Of a DNA stretch of 64,000 nt, positions 30,930 to 42,970 are shown in pieces; the stretch's first letter is position 1, and the number at the start of each line of letters is the position of its first letter. Source of the DNA: Nocardioides ginsengisegetis (GTDB taxonomy: Bacteria > Actinomycetota > Actinomycetes > Propionibacteriales > Nocardioidaceae); contig NZ_JACGXA010000001.1 of NCBI RefSeq assembly GCF_014138045.1, positions 3,519,001-3,583,000 on the forward strand, written 5' to 3'. The notes under the pieces were generated by a model that did not search any database, was not told the origin of the DNA, and saw only the letters and a program-made list of their open reading frames with translations. A program made the position numbers and the translations under genes.

Positions 30930-32869
30930 GCGAGGTTCACCGCCAGGAGGGCCAGGACGACGAGCAGGACGCCGCCGAGCAGGGAGAGGGCGTAGGAGCG
31001 GACGAAGCCGTTCTGGACCTTGCGCAGCGTGAGCGCCACGGCACCGATCGCGACCGGGCCGCCGGTGAGGACACCGTCGACGCCGTGGCGGTCCATCCCG
31101 AGCAGGCCACCGACGAGGCGGCGACCGGGGTTGACCACGAGGCCGTCGTTGATCGCGTCGCCGTAGAGGTCGGCGCGGGCCGCGCGGGTCACGAAGGAGA
31201 CGTCCTGCGGGGCGGTGCGGGGCACGTCGCGCTTGCCGACGAGGAACCAGGCGGTGGCGACACCGACGGCCACGACGAGGACGGCGAGCAGCGAGATCAC
31301 CAGGGCCGGGACCGGCAGGTCCTCCTCGGGAGGCGTGCCGACGACCGGCGACAGGAAGTCCTGGATCCAGCCGCCCGCGAGCATCAGGCCGCCGAGCACG
31401 GACAGGGCCGCGAGCACCATGAGCGGGATCGTCATGACCTTCGGCGACTCGTGCGGGTGGACGCCCTTGGCCCAGCGCTTGTCGGTGATGAAGGTCAGCA
31501 GCATCAGCCGGGTCATGTAGAAGCCCGTGACGCCGGCGCCGAGCAGGGCGCACAGCCCGACCAGCCAGTTGTCGGCCAGCGCGACCTCGATGATCTTGTC
31601 CTTCGACCAGAAGCCGGAGAAGCCCGGGAAGCCGATGATCGCGAGGTAGCCCATCGCGAAGGTCAGGAACGTGACCGGCATGGCCTTGCGCAGCGCACCG
31701 TAGTGGCGCATGTCGACGTCGTCGTCCATGCCGTGCATGACCGAGCCGGCGCCGAGGAACATGTTGGCCTTGAAGAAGCCGTGCGTGAGCAGGTGGAAGA
31801 TCGCGAACGCGTAGCCGCCGACGCCGAGTCCGGCGCCGAGCATCATGTAGCCGATCTGGCTCATCGTCGATCCGGCGAGCGCCTTCTTGATGTCGTCCTT
31901 GGCGCATCCGATGACCGCACCCCACAGCAGCGTCACGCAGGCCACGACCACGACCACGGTCTGGGCGGTCGGCGCGAGCTCGAAGATGAAGTTGGAGCGG
32001 GTGATGAGGTAGACGCCGGCGGTCACCATGGTGGCCGCGTGGATCAGGGCCGAGACCGGGGTCGGGCCCTCCATCGCGTCGAGCAGCCAGGACTGCAGTG
32101 GCACCTGGGCCGACTTGCCGCAGGCGCCGAGCAGGAGCAGCACGCCGAGGACGTTGAGGACGTTGTCGCTCGCGCCGGAGGAGACCGCGGAGATGCCCGA
32201 GAAGCTCGTCGTTCCGAACTGGACGAACATGAGCATGATCGCCAGCGACATGCCGATGTCACCGACGCGGTTGATGACGAAGGCCTTCTTGGCCGCCGCC
32301 GCCGCGCTGGGCTTGTGCTGCCAGAAGCCGATGAGGAGGTACGACGCGAGGCCGACGCCCTCCCAGCCCAGGAACAGGCCGAGGTAGTTCTCCGAGAGCA
32401 CCAGCATCAGCATGGCGGCGACGAAGAGGTTGAGGTAGCCGAAGAACCGGCGGCGCCGCGGGTCGTGCTCCATGTAGCCGATGGAGTAGACGTGGATCAG
32501 CGAGCCCACCCCGGTGATCAGCAGCAGGAACAGCGCCGACAGCGGGTCGTAGAGCAGGTCCATGCCGACGTTGAGGTGGCCGACCTCGAACCAGGTGTAG
32601 AGGTGCTGGCTGACCTGGCGGTCGCCCGCGTCGCGGCCGAGCAGCCCGAGGAACATCACCAGGCTGAGCGCGAACGAGCCGATCGGCAGCAGGGTGCCGA
32701 GCAGGTGGCCGAACCGGTCGGAGGGCTTCGGCGCGATCGCGCCGCCGACGAGCAGGATCGCGGCGCCGGCCAGCGGCAGTGCCACGACCAGCCACAGCAG
32801 CGCGTAGACGCCGTCGGCCTGGCTCGGGTCCACGACAGGGATCGGCACGGCTTCGTGCAGGGCGTACAT
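30926..32869 (-). CDS. nuoL: NADH-quinone oxidoreductase subunit L
   Basis: The largest membrane subunit (647 residues). Its 16 or so helices include the lateral helix HL near the C terminus. Key segments are [37 protein letters not shown] (near 115-150), [17 protein letters not shown] (Glu of channel, near 168), [31 protein letters not shown] (near 253) and VNIGYMMLG-type helices later. The end has the long soluble-facing [17 protein letters not shown] helix. It is separated from nuoK by 13 bases, so this is one of only two non-overlapping junctions in the operon. Confidence 0.96.
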   Translation of the reverse strand: MYALHEAVPIPVVDPSQADGVYALLWLVVALPLAGAAILLVGGAIAPKPSDRFGHLLGTLLPIGSFALSLVMFLGLLGRDAGDRQVSQHLYTWFEVGHLNVGMDLLYDPLSALFLLLITGVGSLIHVYSIGYMEHDPRRRRFFGYLNLFVAAMLMLVLSENYLGLFLGWEGVGLASYLLIGFWQHKPSAAAAAKKAFVINRVGDIGMSLAIMLMFVQFGTTSFSGISAVSSGASDNVLNVLGVLLLLGACGKSAQVPLQSWLLDAMEGPTPVSALIHAATMVTAGVYLITRSNFIFELAPTAQTVVVVVACVTLLWGAVIGCAKDDIKKALAGSTMSQIGYMMLGAGLGVGGYAFAIFHLLTHGFFKANMFLGAGSVMHGMDDDVDMRHYGALRKAMPVTFLTFAMGYLAIIGFPGFSGFWSKDKIIEVALADNWLVGLCALLGAGVTGFYMTRLMLLTFITDKRWAKGVHPHESPKVMTIPLMVLAALSVLGGLMLAGGWIQDFLSPVVGTPPEEDLPVPALVISLLAVLVVAVGVATAWFLVGKRDVPRTAPQDVSFVTRAARADLYGDAINDGLVVNPGRRLVGGLLGMDRHGVDGVLTGGPVAIGAVALTLRKVQNGFVRSYALSLLGGVLLVVLALLAVNLA

Positions 32870-32882
32870 CTGGGCGGACTCC

Positions 32883-33182
32883 TCAGTACTTCAGCAGGCT
32901 CGCGTCGTCGACCGAGGCCGAGCGACGGGTCCGGAAGATGGTCATGATGATCGCGAGCCCGACCACGACCTCGGCCGCGGCGACAACCATCACGAAGAAC
33001 GCCGCGATCTGGCCGTCGAGGTTGCCGTGCTGGCGGGAGAACGCCGCCAGGGCGAGGTTCGAGGCGTTGAGCATCAGCTCGACGCACATGAACACCACGA
33101 TCGCGTTGCGCCGGGTCAGGACGCCCACGCAGCCGATCGTGAACAGGATCGCGGAGAGCACGATGTAGGGGGTGATGCTCAC
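32883..33182 (-). CDS. nuoK: NADH-quinone oxidoreductase subunit K
   Basis: A 99-residue three-helix subunit. The two membrane glutamates needed for proton transfer appear in [20 protein letters not shown] (near 38) and [17 protein letters not shown] (near 70-85). [24 protein letters not shown] is the first helix and loop. GTG start overlapping the nuoJ stop. Length and motifs agree closely with the family. Confidence 0.96.
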   Translation of the reverse strand: MSITPYIVLSAILFTIGCVGVLTRRNAIVVFMCVELMLNASNLALAAFSRQHGNLDGQIAAFFVMVVAAAEVVVGLAIIMTIFRTRRSASVDDASLLKY

Positions 33183-33955
33183 TTGTCGGTCTCCTCGTCG
33201 TCCGTCGTGCCGGCCAGCGAGCGCTGCACGCCCTCGATGTCCTCGGCGAGTGCCGGGGCGGACCGGACCGTGCCGCGCGCGGCGAGCACCCGGCTGATCG
33301 AGGCCTCCGAGGCGGTGCCGTCGGGCAGCAGGGCCGGGGTGTCGACCGCGTTGTTGCGGGCGAAGACGCCCGGGGGCGGCAGCGGGCCGAGGTGCAGGCC
33401 CTTCTCGCCGTAGTCGCGGACGCGCTGGGCGGCCAGCATCGCCTGGGTGGGCTTGGGCGTGAGCCGCTCGCGGTGGGCGAGCACCATGGCGCCCATGGCC
33501 GCGGTGATCAACAGGGCGCTGGTGACCTCGAAGGCGAAGACGTACTGGGAGAACAGCACCGCGGCGAGGCCCTGGATGTTGCCGCCGGCGTTGGCGGTGT
33601 CCAGGCCCACGGCCGAGCCCAGCGAGATCTGGCTGAGCGCCACCACGAGCACGAGGCCGAGCAGCAGGCCGAGCACGATGGCCAGCGCCCGCTGGCCGCG
33701 GATGGTCTCCACGACCGAGTCGGAGGCGTCGACGCCGACCAGCATCAGCACGAAGAGGAACAGCATCAGGATCGCGCCGGTGTAGACGATGATCTGGACG
33801 GCAAAGAGGAACGGCGCGTCGAGGGCGGCATAGAGGATGGCCAGGCTGATCATCACCACGGCCAGCAGGAGGGCGGCGTGCACGGCCTTGCGGACGAACA
33901 GGATGCCCAGCGCCGCCAGCGTCATGATCGGTGCGAGGCACCAGAAGGCGATCAC
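33179..33955 (-). CDS. nuoJ: NADH-quinone oxidoreductase subunit J
   Basis: A 258-residue five-helix subunit. [48 protein letters not shown] (near 27-75) contains the conserved tyrosine/glycine turn of the third helix. After the fifth helix ([24 protein letters not shown]) comes a soluble C-terminal tail of about 80 residues, rich in Pro, Arg and Glu, much longer than in E. coli; this extension is common in actinobacteria. GTG start. Overlaps nuoI and nuoK by 4 bases each. Confidence 0.94.
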   Translation of the reverse strand: MIAFWCLAPIMTLAALGILFVRKAVHAALLLAVVMISLAILYAALDAPFLFAVQIIVYTGAILMLFLFVLMLVGVDASDSVVETIRGQRALAIVLGLLLGLVLVVALSQISLGSAVGLDTANAGGNIQGLAAVLFSQYVFAFEVTSALLITAAMGAMVLAHRERLTPKPTQAMLAAQRVRDYGEKGLHLGPLPPPGVFARNNAVDTPALLPDGTASEASISRVLAARGTVRSAPALAEDIEGVQRSLAGTTDDEETDK

Positions 33956-34506
33956 GGCACGATCTCCTCGGTCGGGGCGGGGGCGGCGTACTGGCCCCGG
34001 TAGTAGGCGCCCTCGTCGTCGCCGAGCCGCATCGGGTGCGGCGGCTGCTCCATGCCGGGCAGGAGGGGCGCGAGGAGGTCGGACTTCTCGTAGATCAGGT
34101 CGGCGCGGTTGTCGTCGGCCAGCTCGTACTCGTTGGTCATCGTCAGCGCGCGGGTCGGACAGGCCTCGATACACAGGCCGCAGAGGATGCAGCGCAGGTA
34201 GTTGATCTGGTAGACGCGGCCGTAGCGCTCACCGGGGCTGAACCGCTCGTCCTCGGTGTTGGAGGCACCCTCGACGTAGATCGCGTCGGCGGGGCAGGCC
34301 CAGGCGCACAGCTCGCAGCCGATGCACTTCTCCAGACCGTCGGGCCAGCGGTTGAGCTGGTGCCGGCCGTGGAACCGCGGCGCGGTGGGCAGCTTCTCGA
34401 AGGGGTACTGCTCGGTGACGACCTTCTTGAACATGGTGCGGAAGGTGACGCCGAAACCCGCGATGGGGTCCCAGAACTGTTCCTTCATGCCCTTGGACTC
34501 AGCCAT
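33952..34506 (-). CDS. nuoI: NADH-quinone oxidoreductase subunit I (2x[4Fe-4S])
   Basis: A 184-residue peripheral arm subunit with two ferredoxin motifs: [17 protein letters not shown] (near 67-83) and [18 protein letters not shown] (near 107-124), holding clusters N6a and N6b. A hydrophobic helix is not needed; the N terminus is an amphipathic stretch ([20 protein letters not shown]). The ATG first base is shared with the stop of nuoH. The tail (about 25 residues after residue 155) is Pro/Gly-rich. Confidence 0.97.
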   Translation of the reverse strand: MAESKGMKEQFWDPIAGFGVTFRTMFKKVVTEQYPFEKLPTAPRFHGRHQLNRWPDGLEKCIGCELCAWACPADAIYVEGASNTEDERFSPGERYGRVYQINYLRCILCGLCIEACPTRALTMTNEYELADDNRADLIYEKSDLLAPLLPGMEQPPHPMRLGDDEGAYYRGQYAAPAPTEEIVP

Positions 34507-35822
34507 CAGAGGTCCTCCCCAGCGGCGACAGTGGACGTGCGGGACTCGAACGTGAGCGGGACGGCTGCGCCGCGGACGGCGCCTCCGGCAGGCATCGGCG
34601 GGACGGGGAAGCCGCCCGCGGCCCGCCCGGTCTCCTCGGTCTCGGCGACCGTCGGCTCCTCCTCGGACTCGCCGATGAAGAACAGCGCGAGGAACAGGAC
34701 GGCGAGCACGCCGATGCCGATCAGGAGGTACTGGCGGTCGACGCCGCCGTCGAGCGACACCGAGCGGATCGTGGCGACGGCGATGATCCACACCAGCGAG
34801 ATCGGGATGAGCCGCTTCCAGCCGAACGCCATGAACTGGTCGTAGCGCAGCCGCGGCAGCGACCCGCGCAGCCAGATGAAGACGAAGATGAAGAACAGCA
34901 CCTTGCCGAAGAACCACAGCACCGGCCAGTAGCCCGTGTCGGCGCCGGGCCAGATGTTGATGAGCCCCCACGGCGCGTGCCAGCCGCCCAGGAAGAGCGT
35001 GGTCGCGAGCGCGGAGACGGTCGCCATGTTGATGTACTCGGCGAGGAAGAACAGCGCGAACTTCAGGGAGGAGTACTCCGTGTGGAAGCCGCCGACCAGC
35101 TCGCCCTCGGCCTCGGGGAGGTCGAACGGCGCGCGGTTGGTCTCGCCGACCATCGAGATCGTGTAGATCACGAACGACGGGACCAGGATCAGGCCGAACC
35201 AGAACTTGTCCTGGGCGGCCACGATCTCGCTGGTGGACATGGAGCCGGCGTAGAGGAAGACCGCGACGAGGGCCAGGCCCATCGCGACCTCGTAGGAGAT
35301 CATCTGGGCGCTGGAGCGCAGCCCGCCCAGCAGGGAGTACGTCGATCCCGAGGACCAGCCGCCGAGCACGATGCCGTAGATGCCGATCGAGGCGATGGCC
35401 ATCACGAACAGCACGGCCACCGGCATGTCGGTGAGCTGCAGCGGCGTGCGGACGTCGCTGAACGGCACCTTCACGGTCGGGCCGAACGGGATGACGGAGA
35501 ACGTCACGAAGGCCGGAACGGCCGCGATCACCGGCGCCAGCAGGAAGACCACCTTGTCGGCGGCCTTGGGGATGATGTCCTCCTTCAGCGCCAGCTTCAC
35601 GCCGTCGGCCAGCGACTGCAGCAGGCCGAAGGGCCCGTTGACGTTGGGGCCGATCCGGTGCTGCATCCGGGCCACGACCCGGCGCTCCCACCAGATGTTG
35701 AACAGCGTGAGCAGCACCAGGACCAGGAAGATCAGCAGGGTCTTGATGGTGATGACCCACCACGGGTCGTGGCCGAAGGCCGAGAGGTCGTCGGCGGCCA
35801 GCACGTTGATCGTCGAGATCAC
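34506..35822 (-). CDS. nuoH: NADH-quinone oxidoreductase subunit H
   Basis: The quinone-chamber subunit (438 residues). The first helix begins near 22. [40 protein letters not shown] (near 40-80) and [41 protein letters not shown] (near 230-270) are the hallmark loops that form the quinone site and E-channel. Start GTG, giving [11 protein letters not shown]; the nuoG stop overlaps it. A soluble C-terminal tail of about 55 residues ([19 protein letters not shown] onward) is longer than in most homologues. Confidence 0.96.
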   Translation of the reverse strand: MISTINVLAADDLSAFGHDPWWVITIKTLLIFLVLVLLTLFNIWWERRVVARMQHRIGPNVNGPFGLLQSLADGVKLALKEDIIPKAADKVVFLLAPVIAAVPAFVTFSVIPFGPTVKVPFSDVRTPLQLTDMPVAVLFVMAIASIGIYGIVLGGWSSGSTYSLLGGLRSSAQMISYEVAMGLALVAVFLYAGSMSTSEIVAAQDKFWFGLILVPSFVIYTISMVGETNRAPFDLPEAEGELVGGFHTEYSSLKFALFFLAEYINMATVSALATTLFLGGWHAPWGLINIWPGADTGYWPVLWFFGKVLFFIFVFIWLRGSLPRLRYDQFMAFGWKRLIPISLVWIIAVATIRSVSLDGGVDRQYLLIGIGVLAVLFLALFFIGESEEEPTVAETEETGRAAGGFPVPPMPAGGAVRGAAVPLTFESRTSTVAAGEDL

Positions 35823-38236
35823 AGGTCCGCTCCCTTCACGGTCACGGTGGAGCCGGGCGAGGCCAGGCCGGCCAGCACGCCGGACCCGACGGAGTTGGTG
35901 GGCACCCACACGACGCCGTCGACGACGTCGGCCACCTCGGCGGGCAGCGTGACCGAGCCGCGGTCGCCGCTGACGGTGACGGTCGGCCCGACGGCGTCGT
36001 ACACCGCCTGGCTGACCCGGGCCACGGGCACGCGGGCGGTGGCGGCGAGGTGCTTGTCACCGGCCTGGAGCGAGCCGTTGTCCAGCATCGGCTTCCAGGT
36101 CGCGAGGCGCAGCGCGCCGGCCGGGGCGGCGGCCGCCGCCGGGGCGGGTACGTCGATCGCCGGGGCGCGCTCGCCGTCCCAGGGGCCCATGTCCTCGATC
36201 TGGTCGCGGGCCTCGGCGACGGTACGGAAGCCGAGCGCGTTGCCGCGACCGAGCTGGGCGAGCTCCTCGGCGATGCCGGACAGCACCCGCAGGTCGGGCA
36301 GCGAGCCGGGCGTGCCGAGGACGGCCTCGAAGGGCCGCACGCGACCCTCCCAGTTGACGAACAGGCCGGCCTTGTCGGTCACCGGGGCGACCGGGAAGAC
36401 GACGTCGGCCGCGCGGGTCACGTCGGTCTCGCGCAGCTCGAGAGCGACCACGAAGCGGGCGGCCTCGATCGCGGCGCGGGTGGCGGCGGGATCGGTCGTG
36501 TCGTCGGGGTCGACGCCGCCGATGACCAGGCCGCCGATCTCGCCGGCGGTGAGCGCGGCGACGATCGCGTCGCCGTCGCGGCCCTCGGCCTCGGGCAGCC
36601 CGACGACGCCCCACGAGGTGGCGGCGTCGACACGGGCGGCGGGGTCGGCGACCGGACGGCCACCGGGCAGAAGGTTGGGCAGGCAGCCCATCTCGACGGC
36701 GCCGCGGTCACCGGCCCGCCGCGGGACCCAGGCGAGCCGGGCGCCGGTGGTGCGGGCCAGGCGGGCGGCGGCGGACAGCGCGCCGGGCGACGTCGCGAGC
36801 CGCTCGCCGACCAGGATGACGCCGGTGGCGTCGAGGCCGTAGTCCCCGTGCGACACCAGGGCGTCCAGCGCGGCGGCCTCCTGCCCCGGTGCGGTCGGGA
36901 CGAGCTGGCCGTTCATCTTGGTCAGCCCGCGCGTGGTGAGCGGGGCGATCGCGACGACGCGCGTGCGGTGACGACGCGAGGCCTTGCGCAGGCGCAGGAA
37001 GATCGCACCGGCCTCGTCCTCCGGCTCGAGGCCGGCCAGCACGACGGTGGTGGCCCTCTCGAGGTCGGAGTAGGTGACGGCGCCACCCTCCGGGCCGGTC
37101 ACCGCGACCTCGGCGGCCAGGAACGCCGCCTCCTCCGCGGAGTGCGGGCGGGCCCGGAAGTCGATGTCGTTGGTGCCGAGGGCGACGCGCGCGAACTTGC
37201 TGTACGCGAAGGCGTCCTCGGCGGTGACCCGGCCGCCGGTCAGGACGGCGGACGCACCGGCGTCGTTCAGGCCGCGGGCCGCGACGGCGAAGGCCTCGGT
37301 CCAGGACGCCGGACGCAGGCTGCCGTCGGTGTCGCGGACCAGCGGGTGGGTGAGCCGGTCGGGCTGCGTCGCGTAGGTGAACGCGAAGCGGTCCTTGTCG
37401 GTGATCCACTCCTCGTTGACCTCGGGGTCGTTGCCGGCGAGGCGGCGCATCACCTTGCCGCGGCGGTGGTCGACGCGGATCGCGGAGCCGCAGGCGTCGT
37501 GCTCGGCCACGCTCGGCGTCGAGACGAGGTCGAAGGGCCGGGAGCGGAAACGGTACTCGGCCGAGGTCAGCGCACCGACCGGGCAGATCTGGATGGTGTT
37601 GCCGGAGAAGTAGGACTCCAGCGGCTCCTTCTCGTAGATGCCGACCTGCTGGAGAGCACCCCGCTCGATGAGCGCGATGAAGGGGTCGCCGGCGATCTCC
37701 TCGGAGAAGCGGGTGCAGCGCGCGCAGAGCACGCAGCGCTCACGGTCCAGCAGCACCTGCGCGGAGATGTTGATCGGCTTGGGGTAGGTGCGCTTGACGC
37801 CGCCACCGGCGGAGAAGCGGGACTCGCCGCGGCCGTTGGTCATGGCCTGGTTCTGCAGCGGGCACTCGCCGCCCTTGTCGCAGACCGGGCAGTCGAGCGG
37901 GTGGTTGATCAGCAGGAACTCCATGACGCCCTGCTGCGCCTTGTCGGCCACCTCGCTGGTGGCCTGGGTGTTGACGACCATGCCCTCGGCGACCGGCAGC
38001 GTGCACGAGGCCTGCGGCTTGGGGAAGCCGCGTCCGTTGCCGGCGTCGGGGATGTCCACCAGGCACTGGCGGCAGGCACCCACGGGCGCGAGGAGCGGGT
38101 GGTCGCAGAAGCGCGGGATCTGCACGCCCACCTGCTCGGCCGCGCGGATGACCAGGGTGTCCTTGGGGACGCTGACCTGGACGCCGTCGATGGTGAGCGT
38201 GACGAGGTCCGTCGTCACGTCAGGGGTGGTCGTCAT
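35819..38236 (-). CDS. nuoG: NADH-quinone oxidoreductase subunit G
   Basis: The largest peripheral subunit (805 residues). N-terminal plant-type ferredoxin region with [20 protein letters not shown] (near 44-60) and QASCTLP holding [2Fe-2S] N1b; [17 protein letters not shown] (near 115) with its His/Cys ligands for N5; [15 protein letters not shown] and ICPVGAL (near 165-220) for N4. Residues from about 225 on are the molybdopterin-like domain, without a cofactor in complex I. ATG start, coupled to nuoF by a 4-base overlap. Confidence 0.95.
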   Translation of the reverse strand: MTTTPDVTTDLVTLTIDGVQVSVPKDTLVIRAAEQVGVQIPRFCDHPLLAPVGACRQCLVDIPDAGNGRGFPKPQASCTLPVAEGMVVNTQATSEVADKAQQGVMEFLLINHPLDCPVCDKGGECPLQNQAMTNGRGESRFSAGGGVKRTYPKPINISAQVLLDRERCVLCARCTRFSEEIAGDPFIALIERGALQQVGIYEKEPLESYFSGNTIQICPVGALTSAEYRFRSRPFDLVSTPSVAEHDACGSAIRVDHRRGKVMRRLAGNDPEVNEEWITDKDRFAFTYATQPDRLTHPLVRDTDGSLRPASWTEAFAVAARGLNDAGASAVLTGGRVTAEDAFAYSKFARVALGTNDIDFRARPHSAEEAAFLAAEVAVTGPEGGAVTYSDLERATTVVLAGLEPEDEAGAIFLRLRKASRRHRTRVVAIAPLTTRGLTKMNGQLVPTAPGQEAAALDALVSHGDYGLDATGVILVGERLATSPGALSAAARLARTTGARLAWVPRRAGDRGAVEMGCLPNLLPGGRPVADPAARVDAATSWGVVGLPEAEGRDGDAIVAALTAGEIGGLVIGGVDPDDTTDPAATRAAIEAARFVVALELRETDVTRAADVVFPVAPVTDKAGLFVNWEGRVRPFEAVLGTPGSLPDLRVLSGIAEELAQLGRGNALGFRTVAEARDQIEDMGPWDGERAPAIDVPAPAAAAAPAGALRLATWKPMLDNGSLQAGDKHLAATARVPVARVSQAVYDAVGPTVTVSGDRGSVTLPAEVADVVDGVVWVPTNSVGSGVLAGLASPGSTVTVKGADL

Positions 38237-39537
38237 ACGTTCGCTCCTGCGGGCGCGAAGGCGGTCGAGGCCGCCGGGTCGAACGGGCAGCCGCCGTGGC
38301 TGAGGTGGGCGAGGTACTCGTCGCGGAAGTACTGGATCGAGCTGGAGATCGGGCTCGTCGCGCCGTCGCCGAGCGCGCAGAACGAGCGGCCCAGGATGTT
38401 GTCGCACTGGTCGAGCAGCAGGTCGAGGTCGGCCTCGCTGCCCTGGCCCTTCTCGAGCTTGGCCAGCGTCTGCACCAGCCACCAGGTGCCCTCGCGGCAG
38501 GGCGTGCACTTGCCGCAGGACTCGTGCTTGTAGAACTCCGTCCACCGCAGCACCGCGCGGACCACGCAGGTGGTCTCGTCGAAGAGCTGCAGCGCGCGGG
38601 TGCCGAGCATGGAGCCGGCCGCGCCCACGCCCTCGAAGTCGAGGGGTACGTCGAGGTGCTCGGCGGTCAGCAGCGGGGTGCTGGAGCCACCGGGGGTCCA
38701 GAACTTCAGCTCGTGGCCCTCGCGGATGCCGCCGGCGAGGTCGATCAGCTCGCGCAGCGTGATGCCGAGCGGGGCTTCGTACTGGCCGGGCGTCGTGACG
38801 TGGCCCGAGAGCGAGAAGATGCCGTAGCCCTTGGACTTCTCGGTGCCCATCGAGGAGAACCACGCGTGGCCGTTGCCGATGATGCTGGGCACGGACGCGA
38901 TCGACTCGACGTTGTTGATGACCGTCGGGCTGGCGTAGAGGCCGGCGACCGCGGGGAACGGCGGACGCAGGCGGGGCTGGCCGCGGCGGCCCTCGAGGCC
39001 CTCCAGCAGCGCGGTCTCCTCGCCGCAGATGTAGGCGCCGGCACCGGCGTGCACCACGACGTCGAGGTCGTAGCCCGAGCCGTGGATGTCCTTGCCGAGG
39101 TGGCCGGCGAGGTAGGCCTCCTGCACGGCCCGCTGCACCCGGCGTACGACGTGGAGCACCTCGCCGCGAATGTAGATGAACGCCTTGTTGGCCCGGATCG
39201 CGTAGGAGCTGATGATCACGCCCTCCACCAGGGTGTGCGGCGTGGCCATCATGAGCGGGATGTCCTTGCAGGTGCCCGGCTCGGACTCGTCGGCGTTGAC
39301 GACGAGGTACTTCGGCCGGGGGTTGTCCTGCGGGATGAAGCCCCACTTCATGCCCGTCGGGAAGCCGGCGCCGCCGCGGCCGCGCAGGCCGGACTCCTTG
39401 ACCTCCTCGATCACGGCGTCGGGGGTCATGCCGAGCGCCTTGTCGAGGGCGGTGTACCCGCCGTGCTCCTCGTACGACGCGAGCGTCCAGCTGCGCTCGG
39501 CGTCCCAGTTGTCGGTGAGGACCGGGGTCAGGCTCAC
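38233..39537 (-). CDS. nuoF: NADH-quinone oxidoreductase subunit F (NADH/FMN)
   Basis: NADH entry point (434 residues). [19 protein letters not shown] (near 48-66) binds FMN and [20 protein letters not shown] continues the site. The iron-sulfur N3 motif is [15 protein letters not shown] (near 350) with a fourth cysteine in [13 protein letters not shown]. The GTG start ([11 protein letters not shown]) lies in a 4-base overlap with nuoE. All four cluster cysteines are intact. Confidence 0.96.
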   Translation of the reverse strand: MSLTPVLTDNWDAERSWTLASYEEHGGYTALDKALGMTPDAVIEEVKESGLRGRGGAGFPTGMKWGFIPQDNPRPKYLVVNADESEPGTCKDIPLMMATPHTLVEGVIISSYAIRANKAFIYIRGEVLHVVRRVQRAVQEAYLAGHLGKDIHGSGYDLDVVVHAGAGAYICGEETALLEGLEGRRGQPRLRPPFPAVAGLYASPTVINNVESIASVPSIIGNGHAWFSSMGTEKSKGYGIFSLSGHVTTPGQYEAPLGITLRELIDLAGGIREGHELKFWTPGGSSTPLLTAEHLDVPLDFEGVGAAGSMLGTRALQLFDETTCVVRAVLRWTEFYKHESCGKCTPCREGTWWLVQTLAKLEKGQGSEADLDLLLDQCDNILGRSFCALGDGATSPISSSIQYFRDEYLAHLSHGGCPFDPAASTAFAPAGANV

Positions 39538-40217
39538 TTGCCCTCCTGCGTGGTCGCATCGGTGGTCGAGCCTGCCGAGACCGGGGCGGTCCAGCCGCGC
39601 TCGCGGGCGATCCTGAGACCGGCCAGCGAGGCGGGACCGGCGCCCGGGCCCTCGTCGGCCCGGTCGTCGGGGAAGCCGGCGAGGACCCGCTCGGCCTCGC
39701 GCCAGGTGCAGATGCGCGGGCCGCGGGTGGAGGTGACCTCGACACCGGAGCGGAGGTCGTCGACCAGCCGGGTGGCGGACTCCGGGGTCATGTTGTCCAT
39801 GAACTCCCAGTTGACCATCATCACCGGGGCGTAGTCGCAGGCCGCGTTGCACTCGACGTGCTCGAGGGTGATCTTGCCGTCGGCCGTGGTCTCGTCGTTG
39901 CCGACGTCGAGGTGCTCCTTGAGCCGCTCGAAGATCAGGTCGCCGCCCATCACCGCGCACAGCGTGTTGGTGCAGACGCCGACGTGGTAGTCGCCGACCG
40001 GCTTGCGCTTGTACATCGTGTAGAACGTCGCGACGCCGCTGACGTCGGCGGCCGAGATGCCGAGGATGTCGGCGCAGGCCTCGATGCCCTCGGGCGTGAT
40101 CCGGCCCTCGACGGACTGCACGAGGTGCAGCATCGGGAGCAGGCCGGAGCGCTTCTCGGGGTAGCGAGCGGCGATGTCCTCGAGCTCGGCGTAGGTCTTG
40201 TCGTCGATGGCGGTCAC
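39534..40217 (-). CDS. nuoE: NADH-quinone oxidoreductase subunit E ([2Fe-2S])
   Basis: A 227-residue thioredoxin-like subunit holding cluster N1a with CTNTLC (near 82-87) and ECNAAC (near 122-127). The N-terminal helical bundle includes [24 protein letters not shown]. The C-terminal tail from about residue 180 ([20 protein letters not shown] onward) is Gly/Ala/Pro-rich and not conserved. The GTG start is chosen over internal methionines because it overlaps the nuoD stop. Confidence 0.95.
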   Translation of the reverse strand: MTAIDDKTYAELEDIAARYPEKRSGLLPMLHLVQSVEGRITPEGIEACADILGISAADVSGVATFYTMYKRKPVGDYHVGVCTNTLCAVMGGDLIFERLKEHLDVGNDETTADGKITLEHVECNAACDYAPVMMVNWEFMDNMTPESATRLVDDLRSGVEVTSTRGPRICTWREAERVLAGFPDDRADEGPGAGPASLAGLRIARERGWTAPVSAGSTTDATTQEGK

Positions 40218-41560
40218 CTGTCGACGCCTCCCATCACGGGGTCGATGGACGCGATCGCGACGATGACGTCGGCGACCATGCCGCCCTCGCTCATCACGCT
40301 CGTGGCCTGCAGGTTGGTGAAGGACGGGTCGCGGAAGTGCGCCCGGAACGGGCGGGTGCCACCGTCGGAGACCACGTGGGCGCCGAGCTCGCCGCGGGGC
40401 GACTCGATCGGCACGTAGGCCTGGCCGGGCGGCACGCGGAAGCCCTCGGTCACCAGCTTGAAGTGGTGGATCAGGCCCTCCATCGACTCACCCATGATGT
40501 GGCGGATGTGGTCGAGGCTGTTGCCCATGCCGTCGGAGCCGATCGCCAGCTGGCTGGGCCAGGCGATCTTCTTGTCCGCGACCATGACCGGGGCGCCCTC
40601 GAGGCCGGCGAGCCGGTCGGCAGCCTGCTCGATGATCTTCAGCGACTCCCACATCTCGGCGAGCCGGACCCGGAAGCGGCCGTAGGAGTCGCACGAGTCC
40701 CAGGTCTGCACCTCGAAGTCGTAGTCCTCGTAGCCGGAGTAGGGCTGGGTCTTGCGCAGGTCCCACGGGTAGCCGGTGGCGCGCAGCGGCGGACCGGTCA
40801 GGCCCAGCGCGAGGCAGCCCTCGAGGTCGAGGTGGCCGACGTCGACCAGGCGGGCCTTGAAGATCGGGTTGGCGTTGCAGAGGGCGGCGTACTCGGGGAG
40901 CCGCTTCTTCATCAGGGCGATGAAGTCGCGGATCTCGTCGAGGGCGCCGGGCGGCAGGTCCTGGGCCACGCCGCCGGGGCGGATGAACGCGTGGTTCATG
41001 CGCAGGCCGGTGATCAGCTCGAAGAGATCGAGGACCAGCTCTCGCTCGCGGAAGCCGATCGTCATGACGGTCAGCGCGCCGATCTCCATGCCGCCGGTGG
41101 CGATGCAGACCAGGTGGGAGGAGATCCGGTTGAGCTCCATGAGCAGGACCCGCATGACCTGGGCCTTCTCGGGGATCTGGTCCTCGATGTCGAGCAGCCG
41201 CTCGGTGCCCAGCACGTAGGTCATCTCGTTGAAGAACGGCGAGAGGTAGTCCATCCGGGTGCAGAACGTGACGCCCTGGACCCAGGAGCGGTACTCCATG
41301 TTCTTCTCGATGCCGGTGTGGAGGTAGCCGATGCCGCAGCGGGCCTCGGTCACCGTCTCGCCCTCGAGCTCGAGGATCAGGCGCAGCACGCCGTGGGTCG
41401 AGGGGTGCTGCGGGCCCATGTTGACCACGACCCGCTCGTCGGCCTCGTCCATGCTGCCGGCGCGGATGCCGTCGACGATGGAGTCCCAGTCCTGGCCGGT
41501 GACCGTGAAGACGCGACCCTCGGTCGTGTCGCTGGTCCCTGCGTAGATGTCCTGAGTCAT
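40214..41560 (-). CDS. nuoD: NADH-quinone oxidoreductase subunit D
   Basis: Quinone-site peripheral subunit (448 residues) related to hydrogenase large subunits. [23 protein letters not shown] (near 46-66) is the diagnostic segment; [16 protein letters not shown] and [17 protein letters not shown] also match. The quinone-site histidine and tyrosine are in the QHPSTHG loop and the CDSYGRF segment. Starts with ATG and has an unusual short N-terminal acidic extension (residues 1-40, [19 protein letters not shown]). Overlaps nuoC by 1 base. Confidence 0.97.
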   Translation of the reverse strand: MTQDIYAGTSDTTEGRVFTVTGQDWDSIVDGIRAGSMDEADERVVVNMGPQHPSTHGVLRLILELEGETVTEARCGIGYLHTGIEKNMEYRSWVQGVTFCTRMDYLSPFFNEMTYVLGTERLLDIEDQIPEKAQVMRVLLMELNRISSHLVCIATGGMEIGALTVMTIGFRERELVLDLFELITGLRMNHAFIRPGGVAQDLPPGALDEIRDFIALMKKRLPEYAALCNANPIFKARLVDVGHLDLEGCLALGLTGPPLRATGYPWDLRKTQPYSGYEDYDFEVQTWDSCDSYGRFRVRLAEMWESLKIIEQAADRLAGLEGAPVMVADKKIAWPSQLAIGSDGMGNSLDHIRHIMGESMEGLIHHFKLVTEGFRVPPGQAYVPIESPRGELGAHVVSDGGTRPFRAHFRDPSFTNLQATSVMSEGGMVADVIVAIASIDPVMGGVDR

Positions 41561-42267
41561 CAGCTGTACGACCTCCGCTGGTCCGGCGGCGGGATGGTGC
41601 CGCCCTTGTACTCGACGGGGATGCCGCCCAAGGGGTAGTCCTTGCGCTGCGGGTGGCCCGGCCAGTCGTCGGGCATCAGGATGCGGGTGAGCGCGGGGTG
41701 GCCGTCGAAGACGATGCCGAACATGTCGAACGTCTCGCGCTCGTGCCAGTCGGCGGTGGGGTACGTCGCCACCACGGACGGGATGTGCGGGTCGGCGTCG
41801 GGGGCGCTGACCTCGAGGCGGATCCGGCGGTTGTGGGTCATCGAGAGCAGGTGGTAGACCGCGTGCAGCTCGTGGCCCGCGTCATCGGGGTAGTGCACGC
41901 CGCTGACGCCGGAGAGCAGCTCGAAGCGCAGCGCGGGGTCGTCGCGGAGGTGGCGGACGACGGCGGGCAGGTCCTCGCGGCGTACGTGGAAGGTGATCTC
42001 GCCGCGGTGCACGACCACGCGGCCGATCGCCCCGGCCAGGCCGTCGTCGGCGAGCCGGGCCTCGAGGGCGTCGGCGACCTCGTCGTGCCAGCCGCCGTAG
42101 GGCCGCTGGGCGTCACCGGGGTAGACGATCGGCGCGTTCAGGCCGCCGTAGCCGCTGGTGTCGCCGCTGCCTCGGACGCCGAACATGCCCTGGCGGGTGC
42201 CGACGGGGCGGACCTCGTCGCGCGGCGCGGGCGTGGCCGGGGTGGTGTCGGGGGTCTGGTCGCTCAC
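41560..42267 (-). CDS. nuoC: NADH-quinone oxidoreductase subunit C
   Basis: A 235-residue peripheral subunit. [20 protein letters not shown] and [44 protein letters not shown] (near 170-215) are the classic NuoC/30-kDa signature. The N-terminal 60 or so residues are Pro/Thr-rich and poorly structured. The GTG start ([11 protein letters not shown]) overlaps the nuoB stop. Not fused to nuoD, unlike E. coli. Confidence 0.95.
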   Translation of the reverse strand: MSDQTPDTTPATPAPRDEVRPVGTRQGMFGVRGSGDTSGYGGLNAPIVYPGDAQRPYGGWHDEVADALEARLADDGLAGAIGRVVVHRGEITFHVRREDLPAVVRHLRDDPALRFELLSGVSGVHYPDDAGHELHAVYHLLSMTHNRRIRLEVSAPDADPHIPSVVATYPTADWHERETFDMFGIVFDGHPALTRILMPDDWPGHPQRKDYPLGGIPVEYKGGTIPPPDQRRSYS

Positions 42268-42818
42268 CGGAGCAGGCCCTTCATCTCGGAGGTCGGCAGC
42301 GCCCGCAGTGCGACGGTCTCCTGCTCCTCGATCTCGGCGAGGCGGTTGCTGCCGAGCTTGGCGTGCTGGACCTGGTCGTGCAGCTTGAGGATCGCGTCGA
42401 TCAGCATCTCGGGCCGGGGCGGACAGCCGGGGAGGTACATGTCGACGGGGACGACGTGGTCGACGCCCTGGACGACGGCGTAGTTGTTGAACATGCCGCC
42501 GCTGCTGGCGCAGACGCCCATCGCGAGCACCCACTTGGGCTCGGGCATCTGGTCGTAGATCTGGCGCAGGACCGGGGCCATCTTCTGGCTCACCCGGCCG
42601 GCCACGATCATCAGGTCGGCCTGGCGCGGGCTGGCCCGGAAGACCTCCATGCCGAAGCGCGCGAGGTCGTACTTGGGGCCGCCGCTGGTCATCATCTCGA
42701 TGGCGCAGCAGGCCAGGCCGAACGTCGCCGGCCAGAACGAGGCCTTGCGCATGTAGCCCGCCACGCCCTCGACGGTCGTCAGCAGGACGCCGGACGGCAG
42801 CTTCTCTTCAAGACCCAT
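42264..42818 (-). CDS. nuoB: NADH-quinone oxidoreductase subunit B (cluster N2)
   Basis: A 184-residue subunit that passes electrons to quinone through cluster N2. [14 protein letters not shown] (near 36) has the tandem cysteines; [39 protein letters not shown] (near 102-140) has the other two. [10 protein letters not shown] is the start; a TTG one codon upstream is possible but ATG 42818 is preferred. The region between this start and nuoA is 148 bases, the only large gap in the operon, and it holds an inverted-repeat element. Confidence 0.96.
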   Translation of the reverse strand: MGLEEKLPSGVLLTTVEGVAGYMRKASFWPATFGLACCAIEMMTSGGPKYDLARFGMEVFRASPRQADLMIVAGRVSQKMAPVLRQIYDQMPEPKWVLAMGVCASSGGMFNNYAVVQGVDHVVPVDMYLPGCPPRPEMLIDAILKLHDQVQHAKLGSNRLAEIEEQETVALRALPTSEMKGLLR

Positions 42819-42846
42819 CAAAAAGCCCCTTCCGGGTCTACCCGTA

Positions 42847-42970
42847 CTGAGAGTTGCGAGGTGCTGTGCATGCCAAGGCCGACGAGGGAAGGCGACCTTT
42901 GTGCGGAGCGCAGCGGAGCGGTCGTCGACCGAGGAGAACGCAGGCAGGTGCAGTGCATCGCAGCTCTCAG
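42847..42970 (-). repeat. 124-bp element with imperfect 28-bp terminal inverted repeats
   Basis: The ends read inward from each strand start CTGAGAG(T/C)TGCGA and match at 21 of 28 positions. The right terminus covers the nuoA stop codon. The inside includes GCGGAGCGCAGCGGAGCG and GTCGTCGACCGAGGAG, which look like repetitive intergenic sequence. It could be a small non-autonomous repeat or a stem that tunes the nuoA-nuoB mRNA. No transposase is present. Confidence 0.5.

Noticed and set aside
27772..38533. Several 500-830 codon open frames on the plus strand across nuo genes
   Set aside because: They mirror the minus-strand nuo genes, are rich in His/Arg/Asp/Gly and lack domains; the nuo proteins have full family motifs.
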